A DNA stretch of 6,539 nucleotides from CAYXVF01 sp964468125 (GTDB lineage Bacteria > Myxococcota > XYA12-FULL-58-9 > CAYXVF01), in NCBI GenBank assembly GCA_964468125.1, contig CAYXVF010000183.1, positions 1 to 6,539 on the forward strand, given 5' to 3'. Position 1 is the first letter of the stretch; each line of letters starts with the position of its first letter. Made by a program: the position numbers and the translations under genes. Positions 1-5,569 of this stretch are shown here, one piece after another. The notes beneath the pieces are model-generated. The model saw only the letters and a program-made list of their open reading frames with translations, searched no databases and had not been told where the DNA came from.

Positions 1-219
1 CTTCACTGCCGATTTCCAACGCACGCCGAGCCAAAACCAATTGGGAATGTCGTCCCCGCCCGATTGTCGTCGTTCGATTCGAAGAGTGTGCCCCAGCGCG
101 ATCTCGGTCCGTGCGTCAACCAGCGCCGGCGAGGCGCTCAGAATGCCTGACCCAGCCCCTCGAGCGCGGTTGATCCTTAATTGGTGCGGCCGCTGTCCCG
201 AATGGTAGAGTAGCTCGCC
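1..219. other. Gene-free left edge upstream of the PKD lipoprotein gene
   Basis: No convincing coding region is visible. Plus-strand frames 1, 3 and 2 close at the stops at 148-150, 171-173 and 206-208, and none of the three translations reads like a known family. One minus-strand frame is open through the whole stretch (and on to about 480), but it has no ATG, GTG or TTG start before it runs antisense into the lipoprotein gene. The stretch is probably intergenic and should carry the promoter for the gene at 220. I see no good -35/-10 pair. The weak purine stretch GGTAGAG at 204-210 is the likely ribosome binding site for that gene. Confidence 0.4.
122..138. repeat. GC-rich perfect inverted repeat (hairpin)
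   Basis: AGCGCC (122-127) and GGCGCT (133-138) are perfect reverse complements around the 5-base loop GGCGA. No run of T follows on either strand, so it is not a canonical intrinsic terminator. It could be a remnant of a Rho-type or bidirectional termination region between the gene to the left and the lipoprotein gene, or it may be chance in GC-rich DNA. Confidence 0.35.
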
Positions 220-681
220 ATGTTTCGACGTTGCCCACTCATCGCTTCGCTTCTCGTCGCATGTGTCGCCTGCGCGAACGACATCGACGGCGTGGACAGC
301 GAGCAGCGCAACAGCGCCCCGATCGCCCTGCTCACGACACCGGTGATCGCCCCGAGTGACGCGCCCGTCTTTCTCGACGCGAGCGAAAGCTTCGACCCAG
401 AGGGGGATGCACTCACCTACATCTTCGAGCCGAACGACGGCAGCGACCCGATCGAGAGCGCGGTCCCGGTGATCGAGCACCTCTTTGCGGGCCCCGGCCT
501 CTTCACCGTCGTCGTACGCACGGTCGACCTCTACGGCCTCGAAGGCCTCGCCGCCCAGGACGTGACCGTCCGCATCGAATACCCGGACCCTCCGGATTTC
601 TGCGAAGAAACCCCGGACTGCGTCGTTGGAGACCTCTGCGAGGGCGGCGTTTGCTACAGCACCGGCGGCACCATCGAGTAA
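220..681 (+). CDS. Small secreted lipoprotein with one PKD-like domain and a four-cysteine tail
   Basis: This 153-residue protein starts with a short signal peptide (two Arg at positions 3-4, hydrophobic 6-14) and a lipobox L-V-A-C ending at Cys15, so it is probably an outer-membrane or periplasmic lipoprotein; Cys18 is a poorer alternative. Residues about 33-119 look like one PKD/Ig-like beta-sandwich: APIALL, then DASESFDPEGDALTYIFE, then HLFAGPGLFTVVVRTVD and a closing strand at QDVTVRIE. Such domains usually mediate surface or protein contacts. The tail at 128-145 has four cysteines spaced C-x5-C-x5-C-x4-C among Asp/Glu and Gly, like short Cys-rich repeats common in myxobacterial secreted proteins, and may form disulfides. 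The ATG at 220 has only a weak purine stretch upstream but gives the correct signal peptide. A 177-base gap separates it from the transporter operon, so it is probably a separate unit. No catalytic motif is visible; the function is unknown. Confidence 0.75.
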   Translation: MFRRCPLIASLLVACVACANDIDGVDSEQRNSAPIALLTTPVIAPSDAPVFLDASESFDPEGDALTYIFEPNDGSDPIESAVPVIEHLFAGPGLFTVVVRTVDLYGLEGLAAQDVTVRIEYPDPPDFCEETPDCVVGDLCEGGVCYSTGGTIE

Positions 682-696
682 CCCGACGGAAAAACC

Positions 697-714
697 TAAA
701 CGCCGCTTCGTTTA
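697..714. repeat. Small AT-rich inverted repeat just after the lipoprotein gene
   Basis: TAAACG (697-702) and CGTTTA (709-714) are perfect reverse complements around the loop CCGCTT, 15 bases after the lipoprotein stop codon. The stem is short and AT-rich and no T run follows directly, so it would be a weak terminator at best. Confidence 0.3.
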
Positions 715-741
715 CGCAGTCTCTAAAAAGCGTCCTAAGCC

Positions 742-771
742 CTTGTTTTTACAAGCATGGCCGACTATTTC
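742..771 (+). promoter_or_regulatory. Weak candidate promoter with a palindrome, upstream of tatT
   Basis: The five-gene operon must be transcribed from somewhere in 682-858, the only sizeable non-coding gap before it. The best sigma-70-like pair I can find is TTGTTT (743-748), a 17-base spacer, then TATTTC (766-771), each matching only three consensus positions. The -35 side overlaps a perfect inverted repeat, CTTGT-TTTT-ACAAG (742-755), the kind of short dyad a dimeric regulator could bind. Both assignments are tentative. No sigma-54 GG-N10-GC pair was found around the TTGGCA at 791-796. Confidence 0.2.
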
Positions 772-797
772 AGCGCCGGTTGAGGAGCCTTTGGCAT

Positions 798-820
798 TGC
801 GGCTCCCGCAGAGCGTTTTT
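798..820 (+). terminator. Possible weak intrinsic terminator or leader attenuator before tatT
   Basis: TGCGG (798-802) pairs perfectly with CCGCA (806-810) around a 3-base loop. A run of five T follows at 816-820, itself part of the dyad TTTTT-G-AAAAA (816-826). The 5-base gap between stem and T run, and the 5-bp stem, make it weaker than a textbook terminator. If real, it would end the lipoprotein transcript. If the operon promoter lies upstream at about 743-771, it would sit in the tatT leader and could act as an attenuator. Confidence 0.25.
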
Positions 821-858
821 GAAAAATCGATAGGCCGAGAGCCAACAGGGAGAGGTGC

Positions 859-1764
859 ATGACACGTCGTCTCGTCGTCTTTTTGGGTTTTGCTGTCGCG
901 GCGTCCGCCTGCAGCGCGGGCCGCGAAGCGGTGTGGGAGCGCGACGCGGAGCAGTTGAAGTCGCCCGCGGAAGAATCGGGCGCGGAGGCCGGTACCGCGG
1001 ATCAATCGCTCGCCGACGAGGCTGAAGCCGCATGGGCGCAACGCACGGACCGCGCTCAGCTCGAGCAAGCCATCGCCGCCTGGGAAAAACTCCTCGAGCA
1101 AAGCGGTGAAAACGGCGAGATTCTGGCGAAGCTCTCCCGCGCCTACTACCTGCTCGGCGATGGATACATGCGCCTCGCTGGCGAAGAAGGCATGGAAGAG
1201 ACCCTGGAAAACGGCGTGGAGTATGGCGAGCGCGCCATGATGGCGATGTCGCCGGAGTTCGCCGAACGCGTCCGCAACGAAGAGAAGGTCGAAGAGGCCG
1301 TGAAAGCCCTCGACAAGAACGCGATGAGCGCGGTCTACTGGTACGCCTCGAACCTCGGAAAATTCGCCGCAGAGAAGGGCTTCACCACCCAGCTGTTCTA
1401 CAAGGACCGGATTCTCGCGGTCATGAGCCGGGTGCTGGAGCTCGACCCGGACTACTTTTACGCAGCACCTCACCGTTATTTCGGCGCTTTTTATGCCAAG
1501 GCCCCCGCCTTTGCCGGCGGCGACATGGAGAAGTCGAAGGAGCACTTCGACACCTCGATCGACAAGTATCCCCAGTATCTCGGCACCAAGGTGCTTCTCG
1601 CCGACTACTGGGCGGTCAAGCAGGACGATAAGGAGCTGTTCCTGAAGATGCTCGATGAAGTGCTCGCCGCCGATCCGAACGCGGTTCCCGAGCTACTCGC
1701 GGAAAACCGCATCGAGCAAGAAAAGGCCAAGCAGCTGAAGGCCAAGGTCGACGAATTGTTCTGA
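859..1764 (+). CDS. tatT: TatT: TPR lipoprotein partner of a TRAP transporter (TPAT T-component)
   Basis: The 301-residue protein has a signal peptide (Arg3-Arg4, hydrophobic 5-15) ending in the lipobox A-S-A-C with lipidated Cys18, so it should be anchored facing the periplasm. A Glu/Ala-rich linker (about 19-55) leads into paired helices of TPR type, for example 66-81 with 86-105, and 221-239 onward. The C-terminal half carries the pattern I associate with the TatT family: AGGD at 219-222 followed by KSKEHFD, then a helical run ending LAENRIEQEKAKQL. In T. pallidum the homologue Tp0956 forms trimers and binds the DctP-type protein Tp0957, with a hydrophobic pore proposed to take a hydrophobic ligand. 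The role here is inferred from that and from dctP lying 50 bases downstream. The start has a good ribosome binding site, AGGGAGAGG at 847-855. It is the first gene of the operon, and its stop codon lies inside a stem-loop. Confidence 0.87.
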   Translation: MTRRLVVFLGFAVAASACSAGREAVWERDAEQLKSPAEESGAEAGTADQSLADEAEAAWAQRTDRAQLEQAIAAWEKLLEQSGENGEILAKLSRAYYLLGDGYMRLAGEEGMEETLENGVEYGERAMMAMSPEFAERVRNEEKVEEAVKALDKNAMSAVYWYASNLGKFAAEKGFTTQLFYKDRILAVMSRVLELDPDYFYAAPHRYFGAFYAKAPAFAGGDMEKSKEHFDTSIDKYPQYLGTKVLLADYWAVKQDDKELFLKMLDEVLAADPNAVPELLAENRIEQEKAKQLKAKVDELF

Positions 1765-1791
1765 GTCGGCAGTCGCCAGGCTGAGGACTCA
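1762..1791 (+). promoter_or_regulatory. Intercistronic stem-loop overlapping the tatT stop codon
   Basis: TGAGTC (1762-1767) pairs perfectly with GACTCA (1786-1791). Inside it, CAGTC (1770-1774) pairs with GGCTG (1779-1783), with one G-U pair, around the tetraloop GCCA. The two helices are separated by a 2x2 internal loop (GG against AG). The tatT stop codon TGA is the first three bases of the outer stem. The dctP Shine-Dalgarno AGGAGG begins at 1800, 8 bases after the stem. No T run follows, so it is not an intrinsic terminator. It is well placed to stabilise a processed mRNA or to tune dctP translation relative to tatT. Confidence 0.5.
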
Positions 1792-1799
1792 CCCAACCG

Positions 1800-1805
1800 A
1801 GGAGG
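1800..1805 (+). promoter_or_regulatory. Perfect Shine-Dalgarno for dctP
   Basis: AGGAGG is a full match to the anti-Shine-Dalgarno sequence and lies 9 bases before the ATG at 1815. It is a stronger site than those of dctQ or tatT, which fits the need for more binding protein than permease in such systems. Confidence 0.75.
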
Positions 1806-1814
1806 AAGCGCTCG

Positions 1815-2837
1815 ATGAAGCTTCGACGCATCGCCCTGTTCGCCGCCCTGCTCTGCGCGGGCACCGTCTCTACCCCGACCCAGGCTCGGGCCGACGACGA
1901 GCTGTTGATCCGGATCGCGACCGTCGCGCCTCGGGGCACCCCCTGGGAGCGCCAGATGAAGCGCACCGAGGACAAGCTCGAAGAGGTCCTCAGCGGAATG
2001 AAGATGAAATCCTACTTTGGCGGCGCCAAGGGGGATGAGAAGTCGATCGTGCGGCAGGTCCGCGACGGCCGCTTGGAGATGGCTGGCGTTTCCATCGGCG
2101 CCATCGCCACTGCGGCGCCGGACCTGCAGCTCCTCGAGCTCCCCTATCTGTTCGAGACGAGCGAAGAGGCGGATTTTGTCCTCGACAACTACGCGCGCAC
2201 GATCATCGAGGACATTCTCGCCAAGAACGGCTTCGTCCTCTACCAGCTCGCCGAGAACGGCTGGCAGAACTTTGGTAGCAAGGAAGGCTTCATCAAGTCA
2301 CCCGCAGACCTCGAGGGCCGCAAGATGCGCTCGCAGGAGTCCCCCGTCCACATTTCCACCTGGAAGTCATTCGGCGCAGCCCCGGTGGAAATGGGTGTCT
2401 CGGAGGTGCTCCCGGCGCTTCGCACGGGACTCGTCGACGGGTTTGCGCAGACCCCGCTCTTCACCTTTGCGACGGGCTGGTACCAGGGCATTCAGTACTA
2501 CACGGTCTCACGACACCTCTATCAACCCGGCGTCATCGTCTACTCGAAGAAGTGGTTCGAGCGGCAACCGAAGGACGTGCAGAAGAAGCTCACGGAAACC
2601 GACGTCGAGGAAGGCCAGGAGTTTGCTCGCAAGGGGATCCGCGCGATCGAAAAACCCCTGATCGACAACTTCACGAAGGCGGGCATCAAGCTCTACGAGC
2701 TGACCCCCGAGGAGCGAAAGGTCTTTGTGACCCTCGCAAAGATGCTGCACAAAGAGCAGGAAAAGAAGGCGTCCAAAGACGGCAAGCGACTGCTTCAGGC
2801 CATCCGCAAGGGCAAGGCCGCCTACGCGAAGAAATAA
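1815..2837 (+). CDS. dctP: DctP-family periplasmic substrate-binding protein of a TRAP transporter
   Basis: The 340-residue protein captures the transported solute in the periplasm and delivers it to the DctQ/DctM permease. A cleavable signal peptide is clear: KLRR at 2-5, hydrophobic 6-18, and a probable signal peptidase I site A-R-A before Asp27. There is no lipobox, so the mature protein is soluble. Family landmarks in order are IRIATVAPRGTPWE at 32-45, LQLLELPYLF at 104-113, GRKMRSQESPV at 168-178, and GLVDGFAQTP at 205-214. Arg172 matches the conserved arginine that binds the ligand carboxylate in classical DctP proteins. Where many DctP proteins have G-x-x-D-G-x-E-N-x-P, this one has Gln-Thr before Pro214, which suggests a non-standard pocket. 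The C-terminus is a Lys-rich helical region (about 307-340). With TatT encoded immediately upstream, it belongs to the TPAT subgroup. The substrate cannot be read from the sequence. Confidence 0.95.
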   Translation: MKLRRIALFAALLCAGTVSTPTQARADDELLIRIATVAPRGTPWERQMKRTEDKLEEVLSGMKMKSYFGGAKGDEKSIVRQVRDGRLEMAGVSIGAIATAAPDLQLLELPYLFETSEEADFVLDNYARTIIEDILAKNGFVLYQLAENGWQNFGSKEGFIKSPADLEGRKMRSQESPVHISTWKSFGAAPVEMGVSEVLPALRTGLVDGFAQTPLFTFATGWYQGIQYYTVSRHLYQPGVIVYSKKWFERQPKDVQKKLTETDVEEGQEFARKGIRAIEKPLIDNFTKAGIKLYELTPEERKVFVTLAKMLHKEQEKKASKDGKRLLQAIRKGKAAYAKK

Positions 2838-3662
2838 GTGAGCGAGGAACGGGCGAGCGGCGTCTGGGGGACCCTCCAGTCCGTCGACGAGCGGGTGTAC
2901 CAGGCGGAGCGCTGGGCGATCGTCGTGGTCATTGCCGGAATGACCATCTCGATTTTTCTCGCCGTGCTCTGGAGAATCTTCGCCGAGCCCGAGGGTCGGC
3001 TGGAGTCGATGCTGGTCTCCCTCATGGGGGATTCCTCCGGCGTGCGTTTGAGTGGCAAGGCGCTCACGTTCCTGGCGTTCTCGGCTCTATGCGCCTTCGC
3101 AGCAAAGACCGCGCGCAAGGACTGGTCCCTCCCAACCGCAGCGGCGGCGGGACTGGCCGTCGCTGGTGCCGTAGTCGCCGTGGGTAACCTGTTCGTCTGG
3201 CTCCTGCCCTTCGGCCTGGTCTTTTCGCAACGGCTCGCCCTCGCCCTCCTCATGTGGATGGTCTTTTTGGGCTCCTCCATGGCCGCCTACCGGCGGCGGC
3301 ACATCGTGGTGCAGGCCGCGCTCAAGCTCGTCCCCGACCCTTTGAAGCACGTGCACGCTGCACTGGGCCTGGTCCTCGCCGCGCTCTTCACCGCGTTCAT
3401 TTGGTACGTGAGCACGATCTACAGCTTTGAGGCCTTCAACCGGTGGGTGGAGAGCGATTTTCGGACCGCCAAATTCGACTCGATCCCCATTCCCCACTGG
3501 GCCGTCACGAGCGCGGTCTCCGTGGGGTTGGGCATCACCCTCCTGCGCTTCTTGCTGCAAGCGGCCTTGGTCCTCAAAGGAATCATTCCGCCGGTCCCCC
3601 TGTCCGAGGAAGATGAGGCCCTGGCCGCCGTGAGAGAGAGCGCGTCGGAGGGGCAGGCATGA
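2838..3662 (+). CDS. dctQ: DctQ-family small permease subunit of the TRAP transporter, enlarged
   Basis: The gene starts with GTG directly after the dctP stop (TAA 2835-2837), with only a weak GAAGAA upstream, so translation probably depends on ribosomes leaving dctP. DctQ is the small membrane subunit that scaffolds DctM and helps receive DctP. The 274-residue protein is clearly longer than the usual 160-190 or so with four membrane helices. Recognisable DctQ parts are the first helix ERWAIVVVIAGMTISIFLAV (24-43), the motif MWMVFLGSSMAAYRRRHIVV (139-158) and a final helix after PIPHW (217-221). Between them lies an insert (about 50-125) with two further hydrophobic segments (about 73-92 and 100-124), so I count about six membrane helices in all. 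The charged tail SEEDEALAAV lies at the C-terminus. The family call rests mainly on the central motif and on the position between dctP and dctM; it overlaps dctM by four bases. Confidence 0.9.
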   Translation: MSEERASGVWGTLQSVDERVYQAERWAIVVVIAGMTISIFLAVLWRIFAEPEGRLESMLVSLMGDSSGVRLSGKALTFLAFSALCAFAAKTARKDWSLPTAAAAGLAVAGAVVAVGNLFVWLLPFGLVFSQRLALALLMWMVFLGSSMAAYRRRHIVVQAALKLVPDPLKHVHAALGLVLAALFTAFIWYVSTIYSFEAFNRWVESDFRTAKFDSIPIPHWAVTSAVSVGLGITLLRFLLQAALVLKGIIPPVPLSEEDEALAAVRESASEGQA

Positions 3663-5569
3663 CCGTCGCCCTCGTCGTCATCCTCGCTGCCCTTCTCGTC
3701 ACTGGAGTGGTGTTCCTGCGCAGCAAGCCGGTCGCCTTGGCCGTCTTCGTGGGCGTGGGGTTCTTGCCGCTGCTCTTCGGTGCTCCTGGCGTCGCACTCA
3801 TTTTCGCCGCGATTCTCCTGGCGGTGCTCCTGGCGCAGCCACTCTTTGTCATCCTCGGAGGTGTGACGCTCCTGTGTTTCGAGTTCTTCGCCGAGGTTCC
3901 CCCGCTCGACTACGGGATCTTCCCGGAGAAAATCTTCGAGCTCACGGACAAGAACGTCCTCCTCGCGATTCCATTCTTCATCATCTCCGGCGCAATCATG
4001 ACCCACGGGGGGATCGCCGAACGATTGATCAACTTCGCTCGGGAGCTCACCGCCTTTTTGCCCGGAGGACTCGCCATCGCGGGGGTAGCGGGCTGTGTGC
4101 TCTTCGGGGCGATCAGCGGCTCGTCTCCGGTCACGGTGATCGCGATCGGAAGCATGATGTTCCCGGCACTGGTGAAGGCGGGCTTTGACGAGCGCATGTC
4201 GCTCGGTCTTCTGACCTCAGCGGGCTCCCTCGGAATCGTGATCCCACCGTCGATCCCGATGATTGTCTACGCGATCGTCGTGAGCGGTCAGGAAACGGTC
4301 GACGTCGGCGACCTGTTCATCGCGGGGCTAGGCCCGGGCCTCTTGATGGGCGGCCTCTTGTCGACGTACATCATTTATCATGCCCTTCGAGCCTCGGAGG
4401 ACCGGGGGCGCGAGATCCGCGACATGCTCCGCGGTCTCGCGGTCATTGCCACACCCATTGTCATCGGCGAGCTCGCAACACTGGCCGTTGGTCCCTGGGG
4501 CCGGATTCTCGGAATCGTTCTCCTCTTCGCGCTGTCGATCTACGCGGGCCGCAAGGCCTTTCTCGAGGGCTTCTGGGCCCTCCTGCTGCCCATCGTGATC
4601 CTTGGAGGCATTTACACCGGGTTCTTCACCCCCACGGAAGCGGCGGCGGTGGCCGTGGTCTACGCACTGGTCGTCGAGCTCTTGATCCACCGCGAGATGA
4701 AGCTGCGCGACCTCCCGGACGTGCTCTCCGAATCGACGATCATGATGGGCGCACTCATCCTGATCCTCGTGATCGCTTTCGTGTTCAACGACTACCTGGT
4801 CGAGGAGAAGATCCCGGACCGTGCGGTGGAGTGGATCGCTGCCGCTGACCTCTCGAAAGCGACGTTCCTGATCACCCTGAACGTCTTCCTCCTCGCCGTC
4901 GGCTGCTTCATGGACATCCTGAGCGCCATCTTGATCATCGCGCCGCTGATCGCGCCGATGGCCGCGGCGCTCGGCGTGGATCCGATCCACCTCGGGATCA
5001 TCTTCATCGTGAACCTCGAGGTCGGCTATCTCACTCCGCCCCTCGGTCTGAACTTGTTCGTCGCGAGCACGCTGTTTCACAAGTCTCTGGGCGAAGTGAT
5101 CCGTTCCGTGGTCCCCTTCACCGTGCTGATGCTCGTAGGGATCCTCTCGGTCACCTATATCCCGGGGATCGCCCTCGGGCCTGGGCAACTCATCGAATCG
5201 CTCTCGGAGCGCCCCGCCCCCTCTCCGGAAGCGCCGCCTGCGGAGGAGACCCCCGAAGACGAGGCCCCGGATTCGGGTGGTGTCGCCCACCCGGAAGGCG
5301 TTCAGTCGATCGAGGATCTGATGAAGCAAGCGGGGCTCGAGGACTCCGGCGGCGACGAGAGCCCAGACGAAGAGGGCAACGTCAAGTCGATCGAAGAGCT
5401 GATGAACAACGCGGGCGTCGGCCTAGATGACACGACCATCGATGACGCGGACGGGAGCGGATCTGCGGACAACGACGACAGCGACGACAGCGGTAGTGTG
5501 AAGTCGATCGAGGAGTTGATGAACTCGGCGGGAGTGGGCATGGAGGACGAGGAGGAAGACTCCGAGTGA
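3659..5569 (+). CDS. dctM: DctM-family large permease subunit of the TRAP transporter with a repetitive acidic tail
   Basis: This is the transport subunit that uses a cation gradient (Na+ or H+) to import the solute released by DctP. The ATG overlaps the dctQ stop (ATGA) and has GGAGG at 3647-3651. Family motifs are unmistakable: LLAIPFFIISGAIMTHGGIA (101-120), LFGAISGSSPVT (148-159), LGIVIPPSIPMIVY (191-204), GGIYTGFFTPTEAAAVAVVY (316-335) and NLEVGYLTPPLGLNLF (452-467). The protein has 636 residues against about 425-430 usually. Three additions explain this: roughly 45 extra hydrophobic N-terminal residues, an extra hydrophobic segment near 259-297, and a non-membrane tail from about 513 to 636. 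The tail has 40 Asp/Glu but only four Lys/Arg, is rich in Pro/Ser/Gly and is probably disordered. It contains three copies of a V-[KQ]-S-I-E-[DE]-L-M motif. The last codons also supply the ribosome binding site of the next gene. Confidence 0.97.
   Translation: MTVALVVILAALLVTGVVFLRSKPVALAVFVGVGFLPLLFGAPGVALIFAAILLAVLLAQPLFVILGGVTLLCFEFFAEVPPLDYGIFPEKIFELTDKNVLLAIPFFIISGAIMTHGGIAERLINFARELTAFLPGGLAIAGVAGCVLFGAISGSSPVTVIAIGSMMFPALVKAGFDERMSLGLLTSAGSLGIVIPPSIPMIVYAIVVSGQETVDVGDLFIAGLGPGLLMGGLLSTYIIYHALRASEDRGREIRDMLRGLAVIATPIVIGELATLAVGPWGRILGIVLLFALSIYAGRKAFLEGFWALLLPIVILGGIYTGFFTPTEAAAVAVVYALVVELLIHREMKLRDLPDVLSESTIMMGALILILVIAFVFNDYLVEEKIPDRAVEWIAAADLSKATFLITLNVFLLAVGCFMDILSAILIIAPLIAPMAAALGVDPIHLGIIFIVNLEVGYLTPPLGLNLFVASTLFHKSLGEVIRSVVPFTVLMLVGILSVTYIPGIALGPGQLIESLSERPAPSPEAPPAEETPEDEAPDSGGVAHPEGVQSIEDLMKQAGLEDSGGDESPDEEGNVKSIEELMNNAGVGLDDTTIDDADGSGSADNDDSDDSGSVKSIEELMNSAGVGMEDEEEDSE
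5300..5548 (+). repeat. Three in-frame copies of a short motif encoded at the 3' end of dctM
   Basis: Copy 1 (5300-5344, residues 548-562) reads VQSIEDLMKQAGLED. Copy 2 (5381-5428, residues 575-590) reads VKSIEELMNNAGVGLD-D. Copy 3 (5498-5548, residues 614-630) begins VKSIEELMNSAGVGMED. The central Ser residues are 550, 577 and 616, so the acidic spacers differ in length (27 and 39 residues from Ser to Ser). Over the first 14 codons, copies 2 and 3 differ at five codons silently and at only one with an amino-acid change (Asn to Ser). That suggests the peptide, not the DNA, is being kept. A 9-base tandem repeat, GACGACAGC twice at 5474-5491, lies in the last spacer. Confidence 0.85.
5550..5555 (+). 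promoter_or_regulatory. Shine-Dalgarno for the hydrolase, inside the dctM coding end
   Basis: AGGAGG lies 10 bases before the GTG at 5566, within the Glu/Asp codons that end DctM. It decides the GTG start at 5566, which overlaps the dctM stop as GTGA and gives a complete hydrolase N-terminus. The overlap implies coupled translation. Confidence 0.7.

Noticed and set aside
1..480. A long open minus-strand frame whose left part reads like a plausible protein (for example PNWFWLGVRWKSAV near the window edge).
   Set aside because: It has no ATG, GTG or TTG start before entering antisense to the lipoprotein gene, and its openness there follows from that gene's GC-rich codons. Its left part could belong to a real gene end outside the window, but this cannot be supported here.
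791..809. Sigma-54 promoter, suggested by TTGGCATTGC.
   Set aside because: The invariant GG and GC are not 10 bases apart in any register here.
626..862. A plus-strand reading frame of 78 codons that ends with TGA overlapping the tatT ATG.
   Set aside because: It starts inside the lipoprotein gene in another frame, has no ribosome binding site, and its sequence is low-complexity basic/proline material with no recognisable domain. The ATGA overlap looks accidental.
712..1545. A long minus-strand open frame (277 codons) opposite tatT.
   Set aside because: It is the antisense shadow of tatT. The sense frame has a signal peptide, lipobox and TatT family motifs, while the antisense product shows none.
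4328..5329. A long minus-strand open frame (333 codons) opposite dctM.
   Set aside because: The product is rich in Arg/Asp/His/Glu, typical of antisense translation of hydrophobic membrane-protein codons, and dctM motifs on the plus strand are unambiguous.
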